Below, piece by piece: positions 1 to 8,063 of a stretch of DNA of 64,000 nucleotides. The stretch comes from Bacteroidota bacterium. Its GTDB lineage: Bacteria > Bacteroidota > Bacteroidia > UBA4408. Positions within the stretch are counted from its first letter, which is position 1; each line of letters begins with the position of its first letter. The DNA lies in contig JADKHO010000001.1 of assembly GCA_016721765.1 (NCBI GenBank), positions 856,001-920,000 of the forward strand, given 5' to 3'. The notes beneath the pieces are model-generated. The model had not been told where the DNA came from and made no database searches. It saw nothing but the letters and a program-made list of their open reading frames with translations. Made by a program: the position numbers and the translations under genes.

Positions 1-191
1 GGGTGTTGACACTTGTGAATTGGTTTATTCAATTCCTTACACGTATCAGAAACATTTGACCGACATTTTCCACATGCCACAAACAATCCTTTAAACTTTT
101 TCGATTGTGGAATTACTAACGGTTTATGGCTCACTAGCTGAATCATAGCGCGGATTTTACGGATTGCAATATTGACAAAACTGTTTTTCAA
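1..191 (-). CDS. Partial Cys-rich protein, possibly N-terminus of a site-specific integrase
   Basis: An open minus-strand frame runs off the left window edge, so only about the first 63 residues are visible. It begins after an in-frame TAG with TTG at 189-191; ATG at 144-146 is the next choice. It reads as a basic helix followed by a Cys cluster (ACGKC, then DTC, then HKC), which looks like a small zinc-binding knuckle. I recall similar Cys-rich N-termini on tyrosine recombinases of Bacteroidota integrative elements, but no catalytic part is in view, so this is a suggestion. It lies 30 bases downstream of the small DNA-binding-type gene at 222-460 and is probably co-transcribed with it. Confidence 0.4.
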   Translation of the reverse strand, partial: MKNSFVNIAIRKIRAMIQLVSHKPLVIPQSKKFKGLFVACGKCRSNVSDTCKELNKPIHKCQH

Positions 192-221
192 TTTTGCCTT
201 GAGGTCTATATTCTAGGTGCT

Positions 222-460
222 TTACACTTTGTGTTTGATGGTAATTTGAAAAAAACTCATTGTTGAATTCAGAACATCAAAAGAATTTCTATTTGGAGCA
301 AACGCCTTTTCAAATTCATTTTTAGTGCAAACCATCTGTTAGTTCCCTTGTCTTTAAAAAGGTTAACTCCATTTTTTGAACACCAGCGGATTACTGAGCG
401 TCTGTCTTTGTAGGATAGTTTGAAAAGGATTTCGGTAAGTAATATTCGTTCTGTCGTCAT
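222..460 (-). pseudogene. Small HTH/excisionase-like protein, interrupted by a one-base frameshift
   Basis: As read, the frame from ATG at 460 stops at 269 (63 aa). Its first 47 residues look like a small helix-turn-helix protein (KDRRSVIRWCSKNG), while the last 16 do not look like protein. Moving to the -1 frame at the A5 run (319-323 on the + strand) restores a sensible tail, NEFEKAFAPNRNSF and onward, ending at 222, for about 79 aa. That end lies just before the next gene at 191. One base therefore seems to be missing, from genuine decay, a sequencing error, or less likely programmed -1 slippage. Small HTH proteins beside an integrase often act as excisionases or regulators; that role is inferred. 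Confidence 0.45.
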
Positions 461-590
461 TCAAAAAAAGATTTGATTTTTTCTCGAACAAAGGTCAAAA
501 CGGCAAGAAGAACTAATCAGATATTTGTTGACTACAATTTGACTGTTTGATTAACTATAGACCAACTTTCGGTCAACTTTTAGCAAACTT

Positions 591-1181
591 CTATTGTTCA
601 AATACACTTTTTAAAGCATCATCAATATCAGGGTATGATATCTTGTTTTTTCTTATTCTGGAGTGAAATGTTTCCAGGCTAAAAGGATTGGGCGATTTTG
701 TTTTTTTAGAATTTCTTTTCTTGAGAAGAAAATTATCTGAAAGCTGAACATATAAGGAGTGAGAGATAGGAATTGCTGAATATTGATAAATTAGCCTATC
801 AAAAGTATAAACCAACTCAATACTCGATCTTGTCCAAACAAGTGCCTCCAAGCCTGAATCTAATTGAACAAATTGGGGTTTAGTAAAATCATTTGCAATG
901 TGCTCAAAAAATCCATCAATCGTAAAATTAGTATAGAATTTTGCAAGCAGAGATTTATCCTTCCATTTTGCATATGGAAGAAAGATTTTATCTTTTGTGG
1001 ATAGATGAAAGAGCGCTTCATTTGGCAATGAAACAGAAATCATCTTTGAAATTTCCCTCCTTGCTATATGGCGAATTTTTTCTTCAGTAAGCTTTTCAAA
1101 TAAACAATCTTCCTTCAAAACTTTTTGAAGGATTGAAATTAAAAAATTATATGAGTTTATGTTAGTAAAGTTCTTTTGCAT
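591..1181 (-). CDS. Hypothetical protein, possibly RteC-like
   Basis: About 196 aa if started at the internal ATG (MQKNFTNINS), which I prefer to the upstream ATG at 1226 because the extra 15 residues look like leader. The protein is helical and basic. The section around residues 125-190 has a Trp followed by SIELVY, then a helix, then an R/K-rich segment, loosely resembling the C-terminal half of RteC, a regulator of conjugative transposon excision in Bacteroides. The resemblance is weak and from memory. It follows the broken gene at 1307-1701 on the same strand. I would treat it as a mobile-element gene of unknown function. Confidence 0.5.
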   Translation of the reverse strand: MQKNFTNINSYNFLISILQKVLKEDCLFEKLTEEKIRHIARREISKMISVSLPNEALFHLSTKDKIFLPYAKWKDKSLLAKFYTNFTIDGFFEHIANDFTKPQFVQLDSGLEALVWTRSSIELVYTFDRLIYQYSAIPISHSLYVQLSDNFLLKKRNSKKTKSPNPFSLETFHSRIRKNKISYPDIDDALKSVFEQ

Positions 1182-1306
1182 CTGCTGTGTTGCATAGTTT
1201 TTTCGGATGCAGACACGCAACAGCAATTCAAAATCGATTGCTTTACTTACAACAAAAATATAAAATTATTTATACCTTACAAAATCACTGGCTGTTTTGT
1301 AAAAGT

Positions 1307-1701
1307 TCACCTATTATCAAGTGCCTCTATTATAATCCTTTTTAAAAAGTGTGCTTCTGTTCCATCATTTATTACATCATCCTCATCATATAAATTGCCC
1401 CTTTCTGAGCTCTTATCAAAAAACACCTCAGATAGAACATCTAAGATTTCCTTGTAATTTTTTTTTGTTTTTAACTCTATTACAACAGCTTTAACAAGCT
1501 CATTTTCACATTTTCCATGTCATTCTGCATCGTTTTTTGTTCATCTCCATAATCCTTATCCTCGCCACTATGGTAATTATGAATTTGATTTTCTACAGCA
1601 AAGGCATACTTTTCAATCAATACTTCTATCTTCTTTTTTAAATTTTTCCTTGTCAAAAAGGAATTGTTAGTTGTTCCAAATTCATATTTATATCTTCGCA
1701 T
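1307..1701 (-). pseudogene. Hypothetical protein, frameshifted
   Basis: Two minus-strand frames join into one protein of about 131 aa. The first part runs from ATG at 1701 (MRRYKYEFGT) to about residue 65 and contains a charged helical stretch. It then enters a short tail that stops at 1480. In the -1 frame, from the A4 run at 1503-1506, the sequence continues as NELVKAVVIELKTKK and then an acidic region to the stop at 1307. Codon use and composition look protein-like in both parts, so one base is probably missing. Longer starts up to 1818 would overlap the divergent HEPN gene and are unlikely. No family is recognised. Confidence 0.45.
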
Positions 1702-1744
1702 ATTCCAATTACTTTTGCAAATAGTACCTAAAATATGTTTATGA

Positions 1745-2419
1745 ATGGCTGAAGACGAACTACCTATAATGTCTGAAGAACAAGTCAATATTTTTAAGGC
1801 AATTGACATATTTATCAAGCGCTTTAGGATATTTATTGTCTCCGAACTTGAAAAAGTTTATCCAGATAATTGGGCTACAGAATTCAGAAATGCTTTGCAA
1901 TGCCCCCCACCTAATCACAAACAAAAAAATTGGGATAAATCCGTTAGGCAGAACGATAATATTGTATCGGTCGACTTTATTGATTTTCAGTATTTGGAGC
2001 TATTTGCAAGCAATAAAAAAGAGTTTTTGAAACCCATTTTTAAAGATGATAGATTTCATTTGCCAACTTGGTTTAATGAAATTGCTAATGTTCGAAACCT
2101 AACATCTCATTTTACATTTGATAAATTGACGAATGATGAAAAAGATTTGGCATGGATTCGCATGAAGAGCATTGCTGAATATATGAATGATGCTGAATTG
2201 CTTTCTGCTATAACATCCCTTAGAGACAACAGACCAATCTCAAAAAAAAATAATGAAACATTGGTACCTAAACAACTAATTTCAAGTAGGAAAAAAATCT
2301 TGAGGAGCTTCTTAATATTTGCTCTTGTCGGAAGTTTTTTTACCCTGTTTTATTATTTGTTTTACTATCCAAGAGAAAAAGAACAAATGTTAGAAAGACA
2401 CGACTGCCATTTTGAATAA
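1745..2419 (+). CDS. Swt1-type HEPN domain protein with C-terminal membrane segment
   Basis: 224 aa. Residues about 10-165 are helical and match the Swt1-HEPN pattern: an N-terminal helix with LEKVYPDNW, a middle DFIDFQYLELF segment, and the RN-x3-H signature (R117, N118, H122 in VRNLTSH), which in HEPN RNases forms the catalytic site. A hydrophobic segment near residues 185-205 is a likely transmembrane helix, so the HEPN domain would sit on the inner face of the membrane. It is divergent from the gene at 1307-1701 with only 43 bases between. The next gene starts at TTG 2412, overlapping by 8 bases, which suggests translational coupling. HEPN domains are common in toxin and abortive-infection modules; the role here is inferred. 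Confidence 0.7.
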   Translation: MAEDELPIMSEEQVNIFKAIDIFIKRFRIFIVSELEKVYPDNWATEFRNALQCPPPNHKQKNWDKSVRQNDNIVSVDFIDFQYLELFASNKKEFLKPIFKDDRFHLPTWFNEIANVRNLTSHFTFDKLTNDEKDLAWIRMKSIAEYMNDAELLSAITSLRDNRPISKKNNETLVPKQLISSRKKILRSFLIFALVGSFFTLFYYLFYYPREKEQMLERHDCHFE

Positions 2420-3062
2420 TCCAAAATATCAGCCTCCGAAAAGTGACCACAATAATTCAAATACTTCAAACATCGATAACTCCAAAATTGCCAAGGAGAA
2501 TATTAATCAAAATCAAGTTCCAATTGACAAATATCAGGATAAGCACTCCTCCAAAACAAATGAATCCAAGCAAGAAGATTTTTCTTCCTATGTTAATTCT
2601 TCAATCCTAAATACCGGCAATACAGATATTTCAGTTGGAATTATGGATGAAAGTGGGAGTTTTTCACCATCCTTTTCATCCAATATTGCAAACATTTACC
2701 GTAAGATTGGATATAATGCAACAACGGGATTGATAAAAAATTCGTTTATTCATAATCCAGAATTTAAAGGATTGATGGAGGGCAATTCTGATATTATTAA
2801 AAAACTTATACTTGTAAATAATACGGACTACTTGGCTTTGGGAGAAATTAAATTCACTATGCGTAATGGAACTTTGGAAAGCGGAACGATAGTTTGTACT
2901 GCTACTTTTTCGATAAACATTATCAATATCCAAAACGTGAGTGTTGTGAAAAATATTTCGATTCCAGACATAAACGGAAATGGAGTTACCGAGTCACAGG
3001 CAAAAGAAAAAGCAATTCAAAAATTACTTTATACTTATTCGAACCAATATTCTTCACTATAA
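2412..3062 (+). CDS. Asn/Ser-rich protein with FlgT/LPP20-like C-terminal domain
   Basis: 216 aa from a TTG start that overlaps the HEPN gene; no ATG is available nearby. Residues 1-75 are low-complexity, rich in Asn, Ser, Lys and Gln, and probably disordered. Residues about 90-216 look folded: a D-YLALGEI strand, then strands with small residues, then SQAKEKAIQKLL at the end. This resembles domains found in flagellar T-like and LPP20-type envelope proteins that often travel with CsgG/FlgO-like proteins, and the next gene is of that type. No signal peptide is seen. It probably works with its two neighbours; the function is unknown. Confidence 0.55.
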   Translation: MNNPKYQPPKSDHNNSNTSNIDNSKIAKENINQNQVPIDKYQDKHSSKTNESKQEDFSSYVNSSILNTGNTDISVGIMDESGSFSPSFSSNIANIYRKIGYNATTGLIKNSFIHNPEFKGLMEGNSDIIKKLILVNNTDYLALGEIKFTMRNGTLESGTIVCTATFSINIINIQNVSVVKNISIPDINGNGVTESQAKEKAIQKLLYTYSNQYSSL

Positions 3063-3075
3063 AATTCATTAAATT

Positions 3076-3989
3076 ATGAAAAAAAATCTCTTATTAATCT
3101 TTCCTTTATTGGTTGTATTCAATTCCTTTTCACAAAGTGCTTTTGATAAAGCGCTCCTTGATATCAGTTCAGACATTTCTGCTAAACTTAACACCAAAGC
3201 AAAAAAAAGGGTTGTCGTTTTATTCATTACAGACATCAACAAACAGCCTACTATTGCTGGAAAATATCTTGCAAATATTATCTCTATAAATATTGTAAAT
3301 GATCCCGGTAATTTTCAAGTTTTTGATAGAGAAAATTTGAATAGCATAACAGAGGCAAACAAGTTAATTTCCGAAGGTTATATTGATGTTGACAAAACAA
3401 AAGAATTGGGTAAATTATTGAGGTTGATGCAATTATAATTGGCAATTACACAATATTGAGTAGAACAATGAAATTAACAACAAAAGCTTTGGATGCAATG
3501 ACGGGTTTTGTAATATCAGCAGCAATGAAAGATTTGCCTCTAGATAATGATGCTGGTGCATTGTTGGGAATAAATACATCCTTTTCAGACGGCTCATCCG
3601 ATCCGAATAACAGTAATAGAGGATTTAATAATGTCCCTCTTAACTCAAATGAAAACTATAATAACCCAGAAACTGTTAATAAGGAATGCGAGGTAAATAA
3701 AACTGGTGATTATTGTTTTACAAATAAAACGTCTAAAAATCTAGTTGTTGATGTTTATTATGACGCATATGCAGCATCTACATTGACTCTTGGAGCTAAT
3801 CAGACGCAATGTTTCTATAATATTGCTGAAGGCTCCAAAAATTATTTTGTTAGTGAGCCAAGGGGAATGAATGCGAGTTATAATATTGTGACAAGAGCTG
3901 ATGGGTCAAGTGCAACTCCTCAGACTTATAGCGCAAGTGGCCAGATTAATATCGAACGCTGTAAGTCTAAAACTTTTATTGTAAGGTGA
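3076..3989 (+). pseudogene. CsgG/FlgO-like secreted protein, split by a one-base frameshift
   Basis: Reading starts at ATG 3076 with a signal peptide (MKKNLLLIFPLLVVFNSFSQ). Residues about 30-115 follow the FlgO/CsgG pattern: a strand (RVVVLFITDIN), a helix with AGKYLANIIS, then FQVFDRENL and the TKELGKLL helix. The frame stops at 3438. In the -1 frame the family pattern continues without a gap as EVDAIIIGNYTIL and then a Thr/Asn-rich C-terminal domain to 3989. The shift lies at 3416-3421 and is mended by one added base, giving about 304 aa. The precise join argues for a recent lesion or sequencing error. It ends the HEPN cluster; an envelope or periplasmic role is inferred. Confidence 0.6.
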
Positions 3990-4054
3990 CAAAAGTTAAA
4001 CTTATCAGAAATTTTCTCTTGCTTTTTGAAATCAAACATAACTTAAAATAAGCT

Positions 4055-4339
4055 TTATATTTCCTTCCCATTAAACCTACTTACCAACTCATAAAGTTTA
4101 CTCCAAAACACATAAGGCACGGTGGTATTGTAGTTGTTCTGCAAAGATTCATAAACTCCAACAATATGTTTTTTCTTATACTTTTCAATATCTACTTGAG
4201 TTAAGATAAAGGTCGTCGTTCCATCCTTTTTTAAAGCTTCTTTCAAAATCATTAACTCATCAATTCCTCCAGCTTTCTTAATTTCGTTTCGGAAGAATCT
4301 CAGTTGGTCATAGGTGTACGGATAGGTTTTGGTGGTCAT
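4055..4339 (-). CDS. Small hypothetical protein (94 aa)
   Basis: 94 aa with a good protein-like composition and ATG start; helical, mixed charge, rich in Lys, Tyr and Thr, with no signal peptide or membrane segment. It follows the replication-initiator-like gene at 4402-4838 on the same strand with a 62-base gap, and may be its accessory protein. It is not recognised. The centre (residues 20-60) reads as two amphipathic helices, a shape used by many small plasmid or element accessory proteins, but this says little about function. Confidence 0.55.
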   Translation of the reverse strand: MTTKTYPYTYDQLRFFRNEIKKAGGIDELMILKEALKKDGTTTFILTQVDIEKYKKKHIVGVYESLQNNYNTTVPYVFWSKLYELVSRFNGKEI

Positions 4340-4401
4340 TTTGGGTTTGTATTCTTTAATAATAATTTTTTGTAGGATTTAATTTTGTAGAGTTTCTTTT
4401 G

Positions 4402-4838
4402 TTATCTGCATTTTTTGCAGAAGTGATGTGTATTTTTGATGATGTCCTCGGCAAGAATTGCAGAAGTTGATGAGCTTTTCATATGGTTTTCCACAGTGTA
4501 TTCCACAGGATTGGAAAGGCGGTAATAGAGTTTAGTTTTACCTTGTCTTTTTTCGGGAGAGTTCAGAATGTTATTGCATTCATCAAAAATCGTGATGAGA
4601 TTTCTTCTAACAAGAACATCTGTTGCGGAAGTAATACTGCGTTTGGAACATCCTGTTTTCTGACAGAGTTGACTACTGGAAATCCAATCTATTTCTTTTC
4701 TACCAGATCTTCCACGCTTGTCAGCCCAACCAAGGGTTTGTCGAATAATGATTAGCAGAACTTTCAATTCAGCTAATTTCAATTCTTTCAAAATATGTCA
4801 AAGAACAAATTGGGAACAGGCGTGGTGCTGGTTTGCAT
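4402..4838 (-). pseudogene. Replication initiator O-like winged-helix protein, 5'-frameshifted
   Basis: The visible frame (129 aa) has only a TTG start at 4791, but the upstream sequence in another frame, from ATG at 4838, reads MQTSTTPVPNLFFDIF. Adding one T to the T4 run (4790-4793 on the + strand) joins the two into about 145 aa. The N-terminal part then fits the phage/plasmid replication protein O pattern: a conserved P-NLFFD segment, AELKVLLIIIRQTLGW, IDWISSSQLCQKTGCSKRSI, then DVLVRRNLI. The last of these form a winged helix that would bind origin DNA. The protein would start replication of a plasmid-like or integrative element; that role is inferred. The frameshift is likely decay or a sequencing error. 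Confidence 0.55.
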
Positions 4839-4873
4839 CAATTTTAAATAATTAACTTGTAATTTTCATTCGA

Positions 4874-5070
4874 CTATTTTTCGATTTGAATTTCTGGAAG
4901 AGTTGGTGTCTCTTCCTTTTCAAAACAAAAAATCAGTTTGCGGCTGATTAAATAATCTGACATAGGTAGAACCCTTGTCAGTAGTCTTCATCATTCCTGC
5001 TCGATACCATTTTACTTTTTCTCTCCATCTTTTCGTAGAATTTGCGAGTGCAGACATCGTATAATTTCAT
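4874..5070 (-). pseudogene. Small conserved mobile-element protein with several frameshifts
   Basis: No single frame is long, but pieces of all three minus-strand frames read as one protein. MKLYDVCTRKFYEK starts at 5070. DGEKK follows after the T4 run at 5030-5033 and VKWYRAGMMKTTDKG after the T5 run at 5016-5020. The end, EKEETPTLPEIQIEK, finishes at 4874 after the A runs at 4922-4932. I recall similar small proteins in Bacteroidota conjugative elements. The longest intact piece is 45 aa (4920-5057). The shifts all fit missing A/T bases in homopolymers. Function is unknown, and the call rests on the piecewise reading. Confidence 0.35.
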
Positions 5071-5583
5071 GAGTGTTTTCTTTATTGCTAGTAATAACGA
5101 CCATTGCTGAGCATGCGCATACACAGCGGTCTATGGAGTCTTGCAGACTACAACATTTCGGATTCACTCCTAAATTCGCATTGTTCGTTTCCTACGAATG
5201 CTATCGTAAGGCCCTTACGGGCAATGCCAATCTAAGCTTAGAAATTTTCTGATTTCTTGGGGTGAACTCCACAGACCGCTTGGTATAACAAACACCAGAT
5301 TTCTCTGATGTTTTTCTTGCTTTTAAATTTTAAACTGTTACAAAACTTAAATAGTGCTTGACAAATAAGGAAATTTAAGGTCGTATAACTATTCTTTACG
5401 ACACAGGATCAGATAAAATTAATGGGCAAATTGCCCAGATAAAACATCAGATAATCTATGAACTTGCTGTTTTAATGAACCTTTCAAACTCAATGAGAGT
5501 TTAGCAAATATTACTTTTGTATGCAAGTCTAGAATGTGTGGATAAACTTCTCCAATTTCTAATATTAAATCTCAACTCATTTG
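5071..5583. other. Intergenic stretch upstream of the replication genes
   Basis: About 510 bases with no convincing gene on either strand. It holds an inverted repeat (5125-5139 with 5266-5280), a short perfect palindrome around 5205-5219 (CGTAAGG with CCTTACG) and AT-rich sequence towards the integrase end. Its position between a replication-initiator-like gene and a tyrosine recombinase would suit an origin, a transfer origin or recombination accessory sites, but no known site is recognised. Confidence 0.4.
5125..5280. repeat. Inverted repeat pair, 15-bp arms
   Basis: Arm one (5125-5139) is AGCGGTCTATGGAGT and arm two (5266-5280) is ACTCCACAGACCGCT, the reverse complement of arm one except for one base. 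The arms are about 126 bases apart, in DNA without genes, next to replication and integrase genes. The role is unknown; protein-binding sites or arms of a recombination site are possible. Confidence 0.5.
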
Positions 5584-6477
5584 TTAAGCAGCTTTAAGGT
5601 AATCTGTAGCTGTTTTTTCAAAGTCAACATCATTGTATTGCTCGTAAATAAAAGTTGATACTGGATTTAAGTGCCCCAATCCCCTTTGAATAAATGATAA
5701 AGGAGCGTTCTTATCTCTCCGCTTATGCGCCCAACCATGTCTGAAGCTGTGGGGTGTTATTCTCTCTTTTATACCGGCATTTTTTACGTATTCCTTTATG
5801 ATTCTTTGAACAGTTCTAGAAGTTATTCGATTGCTCCATCCTTTACCATTGTTTTTGCCTACAAATAAAGCAGTATTATTTCTTGCATTTTTAAGTATTA
5901 ATCTCTTTTGCATGTACCTCAAAAGCAAGGTATGAGTGTGACTTGACCATACGATAATTCTTTTCTTTCCTGTTTTCTTTGTTGAGATGACTGCTTTATT
6001 ATTCTTTTCATTAATCTGAGATAAATCCAAATCACAGAGTTCAGAAACACGCACACCAGTATCCCAAAGCATTTGGATCAATATTAAATCTCTTAATCCT
6101 AAGAAATCTTTGCATGAAATTCCGGAAGTTATTTTTTCGAATTCTTCTTCAGTAATTGCTCTATGTGATTTTGCAATGATTCGAGGTAATTTTATTAATG
6201 TTGGCGAAATGTTACATGGGTAATTTTGATACTTACAATATTGAAAAAAATTCTTGATTACAATTGTTGCAAATTGCAATGAATAAGAATTATAGCGAGT
6301 TTCCAACCAACATTTGAATTTTATATAATCTGAAATTGTATAATCTTCTAAGCCTTTTTCCTCCCCATAAACTTCTAATAGTCGCTCAAGCCAAATTCGA
6401 TAATTTACGCTTGCTCTTTTAGCATAAGTCCCCTTCCACTCCAAATATTCCTTTATTTTTTCTTTCATATAATGCAT
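5584..6477 (-). CDS. Tyrosine recombinase / phage-type integrase (XerC/D-like)
   Basis: 297 aa, usual length for a Xer-type recombinase. Residues 1-85 form the SAM-like core-binding domain and about 105-297 the catalytic domain. The catalytic set is visible: R143 in DTGVRVSEL, H243 and R246 in HSFR, H269 in LGHLNP, and nucleophile Y278 in IYEQY, with a Lys near 168-172. It cuts and rejoins DNA through a 3'-phosphotyrosine link. Its start codon lies inside a perfect hairpin (6475-6512); a start three codons on at 6468 would leave the hairpin just upstream as a regulatory site. It could mobilise this part of the island; which sites it uses is unknown. Confidence 0.88.
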   Translation of the reverse strand: MHYMKEKIKEYLEWKGTYAKRASVNYRIWLERLLEVYGEEKGLEDYTISDYIKFKCWLETRYNSYSLQFATIVIKNFFQYCKYQNYPCNISPTLIKLPRIIAKSHRAITEEEFEKITSGISCKDFLGLRDLILIQMLWDTGVRVSELCDLDLSQINEKNNKAVISTKKTGKKRIIVWSSHTHTLLLRYMQKRLILKNARNNTALFVGKNNGKGWSNRITSRTVQRIIKEYVKNAGIKERITPHSFRHGWAHKRRDKNAPLSFIQRGLGHLNPVSTFIYEQYNDVDFEKTATDYLKAA

Positions 6478-6512
6478 AAGACCCGCTGGAAACGAACCAA
6501 GCGGGTCTTATG
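6475..6512. repeat. Perfect 13-bp inverted repeat at the integrase start
   Basis: CATAAGACCCGCT (6475-6487) and AGCGGGTCTTATG (6500-6512) pair perfectly around a 12-base loop. The left arm contains the first start codon of the integrase. It could be an operator, a hairpin in the integrase mRNA leader, or part of a structured recombination site. Confidence 0.75.
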
Positions 6513-6520
6513 CGTATATT

Positions 6521-6546
6521 TATAAGGTTTACGAATAAACCTTATA
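6521..6546. repeat. Perfect 11-bp inverted repeat upstream of the integrase
   Basis: TATAAGGTTTA (6521-6531) and TAAACCTTATA (6536-6546) pair around a CGAA loop. It lies nine bases beyond the first hairpin, so two perfect hairpins stand in a row upstream of the recombinase gene. Confidence 0.75.
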
Positions 6547-6861
6547 CTGGAGCATTCTAGCACTATAATCTAGGAATGCAAGTAATTTACGTTAAGAGAC
6601 CATTGTTCGTTTCGCTCCGGTAAAGGAGGGCCCATTTAAGGGGCAACGGTTCTTTATTAAATTGTAATGGTTTAAGTATATCGTATGCCAGTTTTGTTGT
6701 CAATAGAGGATTTTAGCGTAGCCTAATTTGAAAATATTTAAAAGGAAAGTTCATTCAAACGCTCATCATTCGTTCATAAAGAACGTTGTTTTACAACACT
6801 ACTTTATTCCTCGTTTCTTCTCTATTTTCATTTCACTACCCTTTTAAAGTAAGAGGGGGAC
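6547..6861. other. Intergenic region between integrase and T9SS propeller gene
   Basis: About 315 bases without a credible gene. It follows the two hairpins and lies upstream of the integrase and downstream of the convergent-facing end of the propeller gene. The segment near 6600-6640 repeats the word GTTCGTTTC that also occurs near 5183. It may contain the integrase promoter or attachment sequences; nothing certain is seen. Confidence 0.35.
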
Positions 6862-8034
6862 TCACTCTTTTAAGAATTTTAAAAGAGAAAGTCCGTCCTT
6901 GTTTTGGATTTTTACTAGGTAGATTGATGGAGGTAAATTTGAAATATTTATTTCTGGAGCTGTTAATTCGGTAAATATAATTTTTTCTCCATAAATATTT
7001 TCTATTGTTAAGGCAGTGCTGTTGTCGATTTTAAGGTTTTTGAAATAGATTTTATTTGTGCTTGGATTGGGATATATAGACACACCTAAATTTCTATTCC
7101 CTAACTCATTTATTCCAATATAAGCACTTGTTCGCCAAACTCCATCTCCTGTTCCTGCATAAAGCCATTGACCTTCGGAAACAATAATAGGTATATACAA
7201 TGCTGAAGTTGATAATCCATTATTAAATGGCGACCAAGTATTTCCGCTATCAACCGAAGCAAATGCACCATAACCTAATGATCCTGCATATATGTTTTGT
7301 CCATTAATTGCCAATGATGTGACATATGCATTAGATATTCCAGTATTTGAACCTGACCATGTAACTCCATTATTTACGGAACGATATATTCCATTGGGGG
7401 TAGCGACTAATATCAGGGAATCAATTGTCACAATTGACCTCACATTATTTACTCCTGTGCTAAGAGTCCAATTTATTCCATTATCAATTGAGCAGTAAAA
7501 TCCATCTGTAGTTCCTGCATAAATATTAATACCATCTATAACTATGCAGTTGACAATATTAGGCGGTGAGAATGATAAACAACTTGACCAATTAACCCCA
7601 TTACTATTTGATACATATATCCCATATTCAGTTCCTGCAAAGACTTTCGAACCACTTGCAGCTAAAGAGTATATTTCTGTTCCACTAACACCTCCAGCAT
7701 AAATCTTTGTCCAGTAGGAGCAAGTTGGGCCTCCTGAAACAAAAATTCCAAAATCAGTTCCTGCAATTATTTTTGATCCACTTTGGACTATTGAAAATGC
7801 AGATGCAGTTGTTGGTAACCAATAATTATTCATACTTGTGCCTGTCCAAGACGTACCATAATTGGCTGAGTATACCACTCCATCATTGTTTAGCCCTAAA
7901 TATATCATGTTTGATGGATAGGTTCCTGTAACTAACATAGTATTTATTACAGGACCTGTACCAAATTGTGACCATTGAGCATTTGCTGTATTTACAGATA
8001 TTGCTATGACAATTATTTGAATCAGTTTTTTCAT
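6862..8034 (-). CDS. Secreted beta-propeller protein with T9SS sorting domain
   Basis: 390 aa with a signal peptide (residues 1-19, MKKLIQIIVIAISVNTANA). Residues about 30-305 are a run of roughly seven BNR/sialidase-like repeats, each with a G-TYPSNMIYLG, IYAGT or VFAGTEYGIY strand and a YGTSWT/NGVNWS/NGVTWS turn, as in propellers of photosystem-assembly (YCF48) or glycosidase type. No catalytic residues are evident. Residues about 310-390 form a type A T9SS sorting domain with IYPNPS and a short C-terminal Lys-rich end, so the protein is exported and probably anchored to the cell surface. It lies just downstream of the zinc-finger lipoprotein on the same strand, 29 bases apart. Confidence 0.85.
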   Translation of the reverse strand: MKKLIQIIVIAISVNTANAQWSQFGTGPVINTMLVTGTYPSNMIYLGLNNDGVVYSANYGTSWTGTSMNNYWLPTTASAFSIVQSGSKIIAGTDFGIFVSGGPTCSYWTKIYAGGVSGTEIYSLAASGSKVFAGTEYGIYVSNSNGVNWSSCLSFSPPNIVNCIVIDGINIYAGTTDGFYCSIDNGINWTLSTGVNNVRSIVTIDSLILVATPNGIYRSVNNGVTWSGSNTGISNAYVTSLAINGQNIYAGSLGYGAFASVDSGNTWSPFNNGLSTSALYIPIIVSEGQWLYAGTGDGVWRTSAYIGINELGNRNLGVSIYPNPSTNKIYFKNLKIDNSTALTIENIYGEKIIFTELTAPEINISNLPPSIYLVKIQNKDGLSLLKFLKE

Positions 8035-8063
8035 TTTTCAATTGCATTTAAAATGTTTGAAAT

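Noticed and set aside
1176..1457. 93-codon frame on the + strand
   Set aside because: Its sequence is poor in protein character, and the minus-strand frame over the same bases continues the gene at 1307-1701.
269..4838. Programmed -1 frameshifting as cause of the split genes
   Set aside because: The shift sites differ and lack a common slippery heptamer with a downstream structure; missing bases in homopolymers are simpler.
6475..6546. Integron with attI/attC
   Set aside because: The recombinase lacks the extra IntI-specific domain and no cassette array follows the hairpins.
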